Below, in pieces: positions 54,114 through 62,527 of a DNA stretch of 64,000 nt; position 1 is the stretch's first letter; the number at the start of each line of letters is the position of its first letter. A program made the position numbers and the translations under genes. The notes under the pieces were generated by a model. It saw only the letters and a list, made by a program, of their open reading frames with translations. It did not search any database and was not told the DNA's origin. This DNA is from RGIG4097 sp964550635 (lineage in GTDB: Bacteria > Bacillota > Clostridia > Christensenellales > CAG-917), in NCBI GenBank assembly GCA_964550635.1, contig CAZJZV010000004.1, positions 45,996 through 109,995 on the forward strand. The letters run 5' to 3'.

Positions 54114-55334
54114 ATGAAGTATGCGTTAGTGTTGGGCGACGGTATGGCGGATTACCCCATAGACGCTCTCGGCGGAAAGACTCCGCTTGCAGTCGCAAAC
54201 AAGCCTTATATGAATATGCTGGCAAAGTCGGGCAAGGTCGGAATGGTTAAGACGGTCCCCGACGGAATGAAACCGGGAAGCGACGTCGCAAACCTCGGTG
54301 CTCTCGGCTACGACGCAAGAAAATGCTACACGGGGCGCAGTCCGCTCGAAGCGTTGTCGATAGGGATCGATCTCAAAGACGACGACCTTGCAATCCGCAC
54401 GAATCTCGTGACGCTCTCTGACGACGAGCCGTTTGAAAACAAAATTATGCTCGACTACTCGGCGGGAGAAATCACGACGGAAGAAAGCACCGAACTGATC
54501 AATTTCATCGACGAAAAACTCGGAAGCGAACTCGTGAAATTCTATGCAGGCGTGAGTTACCGACACTGCCTTATCGTGTCGAAATTTTCACCAGAAAACG
54601 CAAACAAAATTTCCTTCACACCACCCCACGACATAAGCGGAAAAGTCATCGGAAACTATCTGCCGACGGGGCTTATGAGTAAAGAATTCGAGAGTCTTAT
54701 GCGCCGTTCAAACGAACTGCTCAAAAGTCATCCAATCAACCAAAAACGCATTTTATCTGGCAAAAAACCTGCGAACAACCTATGGTTTTGGGGACAAGGC
54801 ACAAAACCCGCCCTTGAAAACTTCAAGGAAAAATACGGCAAAAACGGCGGTATGATTTCGGCGGTCGATCTGCTCAAAGGCATTGCGATAGGATCGGGAA
54901 TGACAAGCGTTGACGTCGTCGGCGCGACAGGCACTCTCGACTCCAATTTCGACGGAAAAGCACAAGCCGCTATCGATCTTTTCAAGCAAGGTACGGACTT
55001 CGTTTTCATTCATCTCGAAGCACCCGACGAATGCGGTCATCAAGGCGATATGCAAGGCAAAATCAAGGCTATCGAAACCGTTGACAAAAAGATTTTGAAA
55101 CCCGTCTACGAATATCTGAAAGATAGCGGAGAGGACTTTGCAATTCTCGTGATGCCCGACCACCGAACCCCTCTTGCGATACGTACGCACTCATCTGAGC
55201 CTGTGCCTTTCCTTATGTATTCTTCGACGAGCAACCTTGGCGGAGCGGACGGATATGATGAATTTGTTGCCGAAAACGGCGACTACTTCCCTTCCCCCGA
55301 CCTGCTTTTGAACGAACTGTTTTCTCTCAACTGA
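54114..55334 (+). CDS. apgM: Cofactor-independent phosphoglycerate mutase, archaeal type
   Basis: 406 residues, the usual length of the aPGAM family. It interconverts 3- and 2-phosphoglycerate in glycolysis and needs divalent metal. It belongs to the alkaline phosphatase superfamily, with the first metal aspartate in VLGDGMADYP and the phosphoserine in GSDVANLGALGYD. The C-terminal metal motifs are in HLEAPDECGHQGD and MPDHRTPLAIRTHS. It is related to ThrH-type homoserine kinases that replace the usual enzyme in some bacteria; with no threonine gene nearby, the mutase role is favoured. Confidence 0.92.
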   Translation: MKYALVLGDGMADYPIDALGGKTPLAVANKPYMNMLAKSGKVGMVKTVPDGMKPGSDVANLGALGYDARKCYTGRSPLEALSIGIDLKDDDLAIRTNLVTLSDDEPFENKIMLDYSAGEITTEESTELINFIDEKLGSELVKFYAGVSYRHCLIVSKFSPENANKISFTPPHDISGKVIGNYLPTGLMSKEFESLMRRSNELLKSHPINQKRILSGKKPANNLWFWGQGTKPALENFKEKYGKNGGMISAVDLLKGIAIGSGMTSVDVVGATGTLDSNFDGKAQAAIDLFKQGTDFVFIHLEAPDECGHQGDMQGKIKAIETVDKKILKPVYEYLKDSGEDFAILVMPDHRTPLAIRTHSSEPVPFLMYSSTSNLGGADGYDEFVAENGDYFPSPDLLLNELFSLN

Positions 55335-55347
55335 ACAACCCGCAAAT

Positions 55348-55381
55348 GAAAAACGGAGTGCAAGTGCACTCCGTTTTGTTT
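55348..55381 (+). terminator. apgM terminator
   Basis: AAAACGGAGTGCA and TGCACTCCGTTTT form a perfect 13-bp stem closed by two or a few bases, followed by GTTTTTTG. It is 14 bases after the apgM stop. Confidence 0.88.
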
Positions 55382-55500
55382 TTTGACAATTTGTTTTACT
55401 TGGTTTTTCTATTCGAAAATTCTTTTTATTCGTTTTCTTTGACAATCGTGTTTTTTGTTTTCAATCGGTTTGAAAAAACGCTTTGCTTTGGCAATTCGTG

Positions 55501-56211
55501 TTACTCTGGTTTTTCGTTTTTCTCGATTTCACCGTCGGAAATTTTGTCTTCTGCGGTTTTGTTCTCATGGTTTTCGTTTGTCTTTTCGTGCGCATATAGA
55601 TGAGCGGTGGGCGCATCCGTTTCCGTGTGGTAGATTTTCGACAAGACTTTTGCCCTGAATTTGTCGTTTTTGCTCTTGCCGTTGACGAACGTCACCGCTT
55701 GCACGACCATATTTTTGCCTTTGTGTTTCATCACCGCTTTAACCACGATGAGCGCGATTTGTGCGGCAAGTTGTACGATTGCGACAAGCAAGTAGACCAC
55801 GACGATTGCGATTTCTTTCGCCCCTTCGAGTCCGCCTTGTCTTGCGATACCGGTCATCGACACGATTGTGATGACAAGGAAGAGAATATTGACGAGATAT
55901 TTGAAAATCTTTATGCCTTTTTTGTAAATTCCGAGCGCTTTTCGCCCGCCTTTTGCATCGCGGTTGTTGATTGCGATTGCGATAATCACGATGAAAACCA
56001 CCACCCACGCGACGAGAAGTATGACGAGCGCAACGCTAAATTCAGACGGCACCCACTTGCTCGATATGAAAAATATCACCATAGCAATGGTGTAAATCAC
56101 GCTTATCACCGACCACGCAAAACCGAATTTTTCCGTCGCTTTTTGGGAGCGGTAGACTTTCGTGACTTCGAGCGCGTCCGCGGGTTGAGTTTTATCCTTT
56201 TGCTTTCTCAT
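55501..56211 (-). CDS. Uncharacterised four-helix membrane protein
   Basis: 236 residues. Four hydrophobic helices (about 32-52, 58-83, 103-122 and 132-162) lie between a charged N-terminus and a basic, then acidic, low-complexity tail (about 210-236) rich in Glu, Lys and Asn. No family is recognised. The start overlaps the end of the acyltransferase gene by 20 bases, so it is co-expressed with it and may be a membrane partner of the enzyme. Confidence 0.72.
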   Translation of the reverse strand: MRKQKDKTQPADALEVTKVYRSQKATEKFGFAWSVISVIYTIAMVIFFISSKWVPSEFSVALVILLVAWVVVFIVIIAIAINNRDAKGGRKALGIYKKGIKIFKYLVNILFLVITIVSMTGIARQGGLEGAKEIAIVVVYLLVAIVQLAAQIALIVVKAVMKHKGKNMVVQAVTFVNGKSKNDKFRAKVLSKIYHTETDAPTAHLYAHEKTNENHENKTAEDKISDGEIEKNEKPE

Positions 56212-57487
56212 ACTCTATCAACTCGTCGATATTTCTCTCAAGAATATCGAAAAATTTATTGATGATTTTGTCGTCGTCTTCGTTTCCGCAGATTGCGATT
56301 GAAAACGTCACCGCATTTTCAAAGGTTATCAAGGCAAGTTGCATATACGGTTTGCTCTTGATTGCGCCTGTGTACCAACCGTCGTAGGGAAGAAGATCTC
56401 CCATGCGATATTGCTCGGGTTTTATCGAGCCGATATTGCTCATGCCGATATACGGATTGGTATACCCTATTTTTATTGCGGTTTCGCTCAAAAAATGCGG
56501 GAGAATGGTGTAGGCAAGATTGAGAAGGGGCAAGCCGTAGAGCCCCAAAAACTTGTCCGCCTTGTTGTCCTTCATCGCAAGAGCGACTCTCGATAGAGTT
56601 TCTTCGACGTCCTTGCCCACTCCGTCGACCGTGCAGGACATAAAACCCGTGTGGTTGGTGAGTCCTGTTTCGGCACCGCCGTTTTTCATATGACGACGAA
56701 GGTCGACCATGCTTTGCACGGTGAGAGAGTCGCCGTCTTTGAGACCTATGATTTCATAAAGAGAGCGGAAATAGACTGCAAGCATAACGTCGTTCAAGGT
56801 GTATCCCATACGCTTGCCCGCCATGCGAAGTGCGCCGAATTTTTCACCGTCTATCTTGCGCCTTATCACCCTGTTGCAATCTCCGTCACGCTTTTCGGTG
56901 AGCGGGAAAAGGTGCTTACTTTTGACTGCGCTAACGTTCTTGAAAAGTCCCCTTGCGGTCTTTTCGTCCTCGTCGCTCATGGAAGAATAAACCATAGCAT
57001 AATCGCGAGAACCGTGTTTTATCTGCAAGTTTTGGTCGCCTAAAGTCAGTTTTGTGTAATTTGCGCACAAAGTCGTGACGAAATATTTGAAGTCACCGCC
57101 GTCAAAACACATATGGTTCGACACCATGACAAACGCGGTCTTGCCACCGTGATAGAAAAGTGCGATTTGCACTTGCACGTTCTTCTCGATTGGTATCCTT
57201 TGCGTAACGAATTTTTCGACTGCGCCGTCAAGGTCGTCCACGTCTTTTGCGGTCAACACGTCCCATACGTCGAAGTCCACCGTCGTCCAATACGGCTTGA
57301 TCGGATTGTTGTGATATTGGCTATGCAGGACGGGCACGTTATCAAGTTGAAAGCGCAGGGCTTTTGCAAACAAGTCCTTGTCGATGCGACCGTCGTAATA
57401 CAAGACGCAGTGCATCATTCTGTCGTAGTAGTTGCGGAAGAGATATTGCGTTTTGTCCCAGAGTTCCGCTTTGAGTTTGTTCTTCAT
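56192..57487 (-). CDS. Condensation/alcohol-acyltransferase-fold protein, paralogue 1
   Basis: 431 residues from the ATG at 57487, with AGGTG upstream. The fold is that of the chloramphenicol-acetyltransferase-like CoA-dependent acyltransferases (NRPS condensation, PapA, wax-ester synthases). The active-site motif is NHMCFDGGD, with the catalytic histidine at about 125 and the aspartate at 129. A YGLPLLNLAYTILPHF segment and GYTNPYIGMSNIG follow in the C-terminal half. There is no carrier or adenylation domain, so it is a stand-alone acyltransferase. The substrate is unknown, though PapA-like proteins make surface or storage lipids. Confidence 0.85.
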   Translation of the reverse strand: MKNKLKAELWDKTQYLFRNYYDRMMHCVLYYDGRIDKDLFAKALRFQLDNVPVLHSQYHNNPIKPYWTTVDFDVWDVLTAKDVDDLDGAVEKFVTQRIPIEKNVQVQIALFYHGGKTAFVMVSNHMCFDGGDFKYFVTTLCANYTKLTLGDQNLQIKHGSRDYAMVYSSMSDEDEKTARGLFKNVSAVKSKHLFPLTEKRDGDCNRVIRRKIDGEKFGALRMAGKRMGYTLNDVMLAVYFRSLYEIIGLKDGDSLTVQSMVDLRRHMKNGGAETGLTNHTGFMSCTVDGVGKDVEETLSRVALAMKDNKADKFLGLYGLPLLNLAYTILPHFLSETAIKIGYTNPYIGMSNIGSIKPEQYRMGDLLPYDGWYTGAIKSKPYMQLALITFENAVTFSIAICGNEDDDKIINKFFDILERNIDELIEYEKAKG

Positions 57488-57524
57488 ATATACACCTGAA
57501 AATTGATTTCCGTTAGCAATCAAA

Positions 57525-57552
57525 TTTTAGCATAGCAACCGCGTTTCGGCAA
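57525..57552 (-). promoter_or_regulatory. Probable promoter for acyltransferase 1 and its membrane neighbour
   Basis: On the minus strand TTGCCG (57552-57547) and TAAAAT (57530-57525) are separated by 16 bp, about 40 bp before the ATG. Confidence 0.5.
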
Positions 57553-57582
57553 ACGAAAATTGCACGCGAAGTAAGAGTTAAG

Positions 57583-57610
57583 AAAAAAGCCCTCTTTCGA
57601 GGGCGTTTTT
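57583..57610 (-). terminator. Terminator after acyltransferase 2
   Basis: On the minus strand GCCCTC-GAAA-GAGGGC is followed by TTTTTTCTTAA. It lies 9 bases after the stop of the second acyltransferase gene, so the two paralogues are separate transcripts. Confidence 0.88.
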
Positions 57611-57618
57611 ATCTGATA

Positions 57619-58920
57619 TTATTCGGATATTTTGCTTTCGTTGAGAGCGATGAAATCGTCCACGTTATTGATGAGTATATCGAAAAACTCGTTGACTTTT
57701 TCTTCGTCGCGGTCGTTGCCCCTGATTGCGACCGTCATCGTCACTTCGCCGTATAAGGTCGTGAGCGCAAGTTGCATATAGGGTTTATATTTGACCGCAC
57801 CCGTCATAAATCCGTCCGCCACGTTGCAATCGCCCATTTTCAACGCTCTATCGTCGAGAAGACCGATATTGCTCATGCCGATAAGGGGATTGAGATAGCC
57901 AATTTTGATTGCGGTTTCGCTGATGATATAGGGGAATATCGCATAGGCAAGTTTGAGCAAAGGCAAACTGTATAGTCCCATATACGGATCCTTTTTGGAT
58001 TTGCGGACGGAGCGCAGGACTTCGACGAGAGTATCGTTGATTGTCGCGCCCTTTTTCTCGGTGGAGCATTGCATAAAACCGGTGTGGTTGGTGAGTCCTG
58101 TTTCCGCACCGCCCCCGACGATATGACGGCGCAAGTCGACCATACAAGGAATGGTCAGGGTTTCGTCGTCCTTGAACATACCGATTTCATAGAGAGAGCG
58201 GATGTAGAAAGCAAGCATCATATCGTTGACCGTGACGTCGAGTGATTTGCCGATTTTTCTGACCTTTGCAAACTTATCTCTCGTGATTTTGCGACGGACG
58301 ATTCTCGTGACGTCGTCGCTTGACGGCTCGGTGAGCGGGAAAAAATGCTCGTCCTTGACTTGACTGATATTCTTGTAGAGTTTTTTGGCGGTTTCGAGTT
58401 CTTCGCCAGTGAGTTTCGAATAGACCGCATCGTAACTACGACTACCCGTCTTGATTGACAAACTTCTATCCCCTGCGAGCAACTTGTTGTAGTTTTCGGC
58501 AAGTTTCTTCATGAAGTATTTCAAGTCCCCGCCGTCACAACACATATGGTTGATGATGATTGCGATAGTGTCCTTTCCGCCCGAATGGAAGAGTGCAAAA
58601 CGAAGTTGCACGTTGCTGTCTACCGGTATGCTTTTGCAGATGAATGCGTTGATATCTTTTTCAAGGTCGTCGGTTTCCTTTTCGAGAAAGAAGTCGTTCA
58701 AGGAATAGTCTTCGACCGTCCAGTACGGCTCGACCGCATTACCATGGAACGCACTGTGCAAGACGGGTTCTTTTTCAAGTGTCCAGACAAGGACTTGTTT
58801 CAACGTGGACACGTTCAACGCACCGTCGTAATACTGCACGCAGTGCACCATTCTATCGTAATAATTGCGGAACAGATATTGCATCTTGTCCCAAAGTTCT
58901 GCTTTCAATATTTTTTCCAT
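57619..58920 (-). CDS. Condensation/alcohol-acyltransferase-fold protein, paralogue 2
   Basis: 433 residues, colinear with the gene at 56192-57487 along its whole length. Both share LKAELWDK, YLFRNYYDRM and YYDG at the N-terminus. The active site is NHMCCDGGD, with His at about 125 and Asp at 129 in the same positions. ETGLTNHTGFMQC and GYLNPLIGMSNIGLL match the paralogue. It arose by tandem duplication, but a terminator lies between the copies. AAGGTG precedes the ATG. The substrate is unknown. Confidence 0.85.
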   Translation of the reverse strand: MEKILKAELWDKMQYLFRNYYDRMVHCVQYYDGALNVSTLKQVLVWTLEKEPVLHSAFHGNAVEPYWTVEDYSLNDFFLEKETDDLEKDINAFICKSIPVDSNVQLRFALFHSGGKDTIAIIINHMCCDGGDLKYFMKKLAENYNKLLAGDRSLSIKTGSRSYDAVYSKLTGEELETAKKLYKNISQVKDEHFFPLTEPSSDDVTRIVRRKITRDKFAKVRKIGKSLDVTVNDMMLAFYIRSLYEIGMFKDDETLTIPCMVDLRRHIVGGGAETGLTNHTGFMQCSTEKKGATINDTLVEVLRSVRKSKKDPYMGLYSLPLLKLAYAIFPYIISETAIKIGYLNPLIGMSNIGLLDDRALKMGDCNVADGFMTGAVKYKPYMQLALTTLYGEVTMTVAIRGNDRDEEKVNEFFDILINNVDDFIALNESKISE

Positions 58921-58983
58921 AACACACCTTTAACGTTGCGTTTTGAACGCTTAAACTATAGGTTTTGCAATTTAGGTTGATTA

Positions 58984-59829
58984 TTAGTCTTTCCAAGTCG
59001 TATAGTAGGACTCATCTTCTTTGACGTGCTTTTTGTTGATTTTTTCGGCTTCTTTTTCCGCTTTGCGCTTGTTGCGGATTGCCACGAATGCGATCAGTTC
59101 GCCGATGCCGAACACCACGCCGACAAGGCAGAGCAACCACAAAGGATGCCACACGTGAGTCACGATTCCGAGAATGACGAAGAGCATAACAGAGAACACT
59201 TCGACAAACACCGGAAGTTCGATAAATCTGAATTTGTTCGAGGTCACGAATGCGATTGCGGTGTCAACGCCAAGCACGAGAGCGACCATTGCAAGGAAGG
59301 TCATCCAAGCACCCGAAAGGTTGACGACAAGTTGCAGTATCAAGAACAAGAATACGGATATGAGTATCTCCGCGACCGCCGCAAGCAAACGAAGCACGAT
59401 ATGCTTTTTGTTCTTCATGAGTTTGGGAACGGTGAATCCCATGATCGTGATTATGCCCGCGAAAACTCCGCCCACCATGATGAGCCAAGTGGGATGCCAT
59501 ATGTGCGCCACGAAACCTACGATGAGATAGGTGAGAGTGAGCACCGCCGCCACCGCAAGAGAGATGACTGCACCAAGACTGATTTTTCTCTTGACCGCAT
59601 CCGTCTTGACTTCTCTTTCGTCGAATTCTTTGAGAGTTGCCGCGAAGTCGCCGAGTTCGTCTATGCAGGTGAGATAGATGAGTTCTTCATCGTCGATACC
59701 CTTGATTTTGAGTTCTTGCGCTCTATCCATAAGGTTTGTAAGGGTTTCTTCGCGCAGTTGCATTGCCGCGTACGTCGGACGGATTGCCCTGAATTGCTCT
59801 TCGAGATACTTTTTGAATTTCTCTTTCAT
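58984..59829 (-). CDS. Six-helix membrane protein with duplicated three-helix unit
   Basis: 281 residues. The N-terminal 75 residues resemble the DUF1700/permease-prefix type cytosolic helical domain (TLTNLMDRAQEL...DELGDF). Six membrane helices (about 85-255) follow. FVAHIWHPTWLIMVGGVFAGI and IVTHVWHPLWLLCLVGVVFGI show that helices 1-3 and 4-6 are an internal duplication. The tail is charged. An ECF-like promoter resembling that of the sigma operon precedes it, suggesting membership of the same regulon. The function is unknown. Confidence 0.75.
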   Translation of the reverse strand: MKEKFKKYLEEQFRAIRPTYAAMQLREETLTNLMDRAQELKIKGIDDEELIYLTCIDELGDFAATLKEFDEREVKTDAVKRKISLGAVISLAVAAVLTLTYLIVGFVAHIWHPTWLIMVGGVFAGIITIMGFTVPKLMKNKKHIVLRLLAAVAEILISVFLFLILQLVVNLSGAWMTFLAMVALVLGVDTAIAFVTSNKFRFIELPVFVEVFSVMLFVILGIVTHVWHPLWLLCLVGVVFGIGELIAFVAIRNKRKAEKEAEKINKKHVKEDESYYTTWKD

Positions 59830-59865
59830 TGTGGTTATCCTCGTTTTGTAAGGTTGATTTCACTC

Positions 59866-59894
59866 TAAAAACGCACAAGTACGAATTTGGTTAC
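59866..59894 (-). promoter_or_regulatory. ECF-type promoter before the six-helix membrane protein
   Basis: On the minus strand TGTAACC (with GTAACC at 59894-59889) and CGTTTT (59873-59868) are separated by 15 bp. The -35 and the spacing equal those before the PepSY-lipoprotein/sigma operon, so this is probably recognised by the ECF sigma factor encoded next to it. Confidence 0.6.
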
Positions 59895-59967
59895 AGTATT
59901 TTTGAAAATATTTTTATTTTTTCTTTTCCGCGGATTTATTTTTCCGAAAACGCATAGAAATCCCTAT

Positions 59968-59996
59968 GAAAAAAACGCTCCGTATAGAGCGTTTTA
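59968..59996 (-). terminator. Terminator of the sigma/anti-sigma operon
   Basis: On the minus strand AAAACGCTC-TATACG-GAGCGTTTTTTTC forms a 9-bp stem with a U-run, 22 bases after the anti-sigma stop. Confidence 0.88.
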
Positions 59997-60017
59997 CCGT
60001 TTTGTCGTACAAGTCGA

Positions 60018-60566
60018 TTATGCCGGTTCGACGTCAATCACTCTGACTTCTCCCGTCCTTGAGTCGATTTCCACGTCGAGTTCGTATCCGCCGGGTTGTT
60101 TCACTTCGATTTCGTACTTATAGTACGAATGAGCAAGATTGCTTCCGTAGACGACGTCTTTTTCAAAGTCGGTCACGAGAATTTTGTCAAGTCCGCCACT
60201 GCTATAGTAGTTGTTTCTGTAGTAGTCGATTGCGATTTCCTTTGCGTAATCCGCGCCAATCGTCACTTGTTTCTTTGCAGAGCTTATTGCAGTCCCGAAC
60301 ACTCCGCCGAGCACCGCGCCCGCTACCACTATCAACACCACCACGGACACGACAACCGCTCTCAACACCGATTTTAAGTTGTGTTGTTTTTTTGCTTTTT
60401 TGATGCTTTCGTCGTCCGCTTCTTCAAGTTCTATGGGTTTAGCTTTTGACGCTTCGATGATTTCACCGAGTTTTCTTGCTTTTTCGATTTCTTCTTCAAC
60501 GTAGGCGATTTCTTCATCCGTCGCCGTACCGTTCATATACTTTTCATATAAGGTTTCAAAACTCAT
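60018..60566 (-). CDS. Probable anti-sigma factor with extracellular PepSY-like domain
   Basis: 182 residues. The cytosolic N-terminus (1-65) begins MSFETLYEKYMNGTATDEEI, as in zinc-free anti-sigma domains. A single membrane helix (about 67-93) leads to an extracellular PepSY-like domain (about 100-180) with ADYAKEIAIDYYRNN and ELDVEIDSRTGEVRVIDVEP. The start overlaps the sigma gene stop by four bases (ATGA). The anti-sigma role is inferred from position and topology; no zinc motif is present. Confidence 0.82.
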   Translation of the reverse strand: MSFETLYEKYMNGTATDEEIAYVEEEIEKARKLGEIIEASKAKPIELEEADDESIKKAKKQHNLKSVLRAVVVSVVVLIVVAGAVLGGVFGTAISSAKKQVTIGADYAKEIAIDYYRNNYYSSGGLDKILVTDFEKDVVYGSNLAHSYYKYEIEVKQPGGYELDVEIDSRTGEVRVIDVEPA

Positions 60567-61045
60567 TTTTCGTTCTCCAATATTTTTTTCAGATTTTCTC
60601 TTGCCCTGTAAAGTAGGACTTTCACGTTGTCTTCGGTCTTCTCCGTGACCGCCGCTATGTCTTTAATTTTTAGGTCCTCGAAATAGAACAACAACACGAC
60701 TTCTCTCTGCGAGTCGGGCAACAACTCTATCGCTTTATATAGTGCCTGATACTGCTCGTCGCGGATAATTTTCTCGACCGCCTGTTCACTCTCGTCGACG
60801 ACGTCTTCGGGAAGGTCGGCGTATCGTTTCCGCTTTTTCAGTGTGTCGAAACAGACGTTTCGACACACCTTGATGAGCCACGGTTTGAAGTTTTTAATAT
60901 CGTCGTCCGCACTCCTGAGCGCCTTGTAAAACGCAGTCGATACGATCTCTTCCGCTAGGTGCTTGTTTGCGGTCAAAGACAGCGTGTAGAGCAGTGCGCC
61001 GTTATAATACTTCTTGAACAACTCCTCTACAACGTCGTTTCTCAT
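60563..61045 (-). CDS. ECF RNA polymerase sigma factor
   Basis: 160 residues with only the two domains of ECF sigma factors. Region 2 (about 7-75) contains SLTANKHLAEEIVSTAFYKA and WLIKVCRNVCFD. Region 4 (about 105-155) contains LLPDSQREVVLLFYFEDL and the HTH IKDIAAVTEKTEDNVKVLLYRARENL. It starts 5 bases after the PepSY lipoprotein gene and overlaps the anti-sigma gene, so the three proteins come from one message. The promoter upstream of the operon has ECF character and is probably autoregulated. Confidence 0.95.
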   Translation of the reverse strand: MRNDVVEELFKKYYNGALLYTLSLTANKHLAEEIVSTAFYKALRSADDDIKNFKPWLIKVCRNVCFDTLKKRKRYADLPEDVVDESEQAVEKIIRDEQYQALYKAIELLPDSQREVVLLFYFEDLKIKDIAAVTEKTEDNVKVLLYRARENLKKILENEK

Positions 61046-61050
61046 AGTCT

Positions 61051-62085
61051 TTAATCGTCAATCTCCTTTTCGACGGAGAGAATATCTCCGGTTTTTGCGT
61101 TAATCACGTATTCGTACTCGTAGCCGTCCGCCTTGAACTCGACTTCGTAGACGTACACGCCTTTCTTGACTTCGAGTTTTGCTTCCTTGTCGTAGATAGC
61201 GGATTCGGGAATTGCGGAGTGCGCTATTGCAATTGCGGTAGCGTTTTCTGCGCCTATGTTGTCTGCGGGAGCGGTCGCACTCTTATCCGTTTCGGTTTCC
61301 TTCTTGATTATCGTGCCCGATACCGCGTTGATTTCGTATTCGTATTCGACGGTGCCCGCGACGAATTCCACTTCGTAAACGTACTGACCGTATTCGGTGT
61401 CGAGTTTGACTTTCTCGAAGACTGCGGCGGCGGAGTCTATTCCGCTATCCGCAAGTGCGATTTCTTTTGCGCGCTCCACGGTGATGAATACTGTTTCGTC
61501 CGAAGTTACGGGAAGTTTCGTGGTCACGTTGTCCACTTCGACCTTGTAGATTTCACCGCTTTCCGCGACGATTTCGTAGTCGTATTCTTTGCCTCCGTAG
61601 GTGAATTCGATTTCGTAGAGATATTTGCCGTCGTCGAAGTCGAATTTGCTCTCAAGTCCCAATACGTCTTGCTCGGCGCATCCGACGTCTTCAAACGCTA
61701 TTTCCTTTGCGCGGTCGGCGCCGATATAGTTAGACGCGGGGTTGGACGGGGGGACGGGAACGTCGTTTTTGTCGATTGCCTTATCGTTTATCGCGACTTT
61801 TTCAATATCTCCGTTCGCGGTGTTGATGCGGTAGGTGTACTTCACTCCCTCCACCGTAAATTCGACTTGATAGAACGTTCCGCCTTTTCTCTCTTCGGGG
61901 ACGACGCTTGCATTCTGCACGTCATCTGCGGGAAGTCCCGAGTGCAAAATCGCAATCTCTTTTGCTTGCGCCACCGTGACGTTGTAGGCGTCGAAGCCTT
62001 TTTCACCGTCGCAAGCGACGAGAGCAATCGTAGCCGATGCGATTATCGCTATTGCAAGTATTATTATAATTGATTTTCTTTTCAT
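61051..62085 (-). CDS. Lipoprotein with four PepSY-type repeats
   Basis: 344 residues from the second ATG (62085), 7 bases after AGGAG; the ATG at 62091 is too close to the site. The signal peptide ends in LVAC, a good lipobox. Four PepSY repeats begin at VTVAQAKEIAILHSG, IGADRAKEIAFEDVG, ITVERAKEIALADSG and IGAENATAIAIAHSA, each ending in a YxYxINAxxGxI strand. PepSY domains are often linked to peptidase inhibition or envelope signalling. It is the first gene of the sigma operon, so it may be the sensor or ligand of the anti-sigma factor, which has a similar domain. Confidence 0.9.
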   Translation of the reverse strand: MKRKSIIIILAIAIIASATIALVACDGEKGFDAYNVTVAQAKEIAILHSGLPADDVQNASVVPEERKGGTFYQVEFTVEGVKYTYRINTANGDIEKVAINDKAIDKNDVPVPPSNPASNYIGADRAKEIAFEDVGCAEQDVLGLESKFDFDDGKYLYEIEFTYGGKEYDYEIVAESGEIYKVEVDNVTTKLPVTSDETVFITVERAKEIALADSGIDSAAAVFEKVKLDTEYGQYVYEVEFVAGTVEYEYEINAVSGTIIKKETETDKSATAPADNIGAENATAIAIAHSAIPESAIYDKEAKLEVKKGVYVYEVEFKADGYEYEYVINAKTGDILSVEKEIDD

Positions 62086-62140
62086 TGTCATTCTCCTTTT
62101 TTACGAGACGGTGCTCTTTTTATGCGCATTTCGTATATAA

Positions 62141-62166
62141 GACCGTTTTGAGTGGCAAAAGGTTAC
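62141..62166 (-). promoter_or_regulatory. ECF-type promoter of the PepSY-sigma-anti-sigma operon
   Basis: On the minus strand GTAACC (62166-62161, within TGTAACCTTTTG) and CGGTC (62145-62141) are separated by 15 bp, about 55 bp before the ATG. AAC-type -35 and CG(G)TC-type -10 boxes are typical of ECF sigma factors, which usually drive their own operon. Confidence 0.7.
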
Positions 62167-62346
62167 ACGTTTTTCAGAAATTTTTTTGAAAAAACTTTTT
62201 GCGATGAGATTTTGTTTTCTCCAAACCGCCGAAAAATCACCGCAAATTCCCGCGCATGCGCAATCAAAATATCCGCATACGCACGCACACGCTATATGTG
62301 TATATAAAAATAAATACGATTTTTCAAAACAAATGTGTCAAATCGT
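62167..62346. other. Divergent intergenic stretch, no gene seen
   Basis: This is an AT-rich gap between the two divergent promoters. The only structure noted is the palindrome GCGCATGCGC near 62253-62262 and an alternating purine-pyrimidine run (CGCACGCACACGCTATATGTG) near 62281. No open frame is supported. Confidence 0.5.
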
Positions 62347-62375
62347 TTGACAACCACCCCGCGAATGAGTATTAT
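62347..62375 (+). promoter_or_regulatory. rplJ-rplL promoter
   Basis: TTGACA (62347-62352) and TATTAT (62370-62375) are 17 bp apart. The predicted start near 62382 is just before the L10 leader. Confidence 0.82.
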
Positions 62376-62385
62376 ATACTCGTTT

Positions 62386-62490
62386 CCAAAGACAGTAAGT
62401 GGACTTCGGTCCGTAAGCATAGCGCTTGCCGAGGATGAACTGAATACGTACTTGTATCGTGTGTCATTCCGTCTTTGGAGTGGCATTTTT
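62386..62490 (+). ncRNA. Ribosomal protein L10 leader with attenuator
   Basis: CCAAAGAC (62386-62393) pairs with GTCTTTGG (62471-62478) to close the structure. Inside are AGTAAGTGGACTTCGGTCC and TTGCCGAGGATGA, the conserved core of L10 leaders. The alternative stem TGTCATTCC (62462-62470) with GGAGTGGCA (62477-62485) is followed by TTTTT and is a terminator that competes with the closing stem. Binding of L10(L12)4 should control which forms, as known for Bacillus subtilis rplJL. Confidence 0.88.
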
Positions 62491-62527
62491 AATATCCGAC
62501 GCGGTCGGAAATAAATAGGAGGTAAAA

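Noticed and set aside
54114..55334. Homoserine kinase of the ThrH/apgM-like type.
   Set aside because: The two are related in sequence, but there is no threonine-pathway gene nearby and the mutase motifs are complete; the kinase role is kept only as a minor alternative.
56192..58920. The two acyltransferases as part of a peptide-synthetase cluster.
   Set aside because: No adenylation, thiolation, thioesterase or phosphopantetheinyl transferase gene is nearby.
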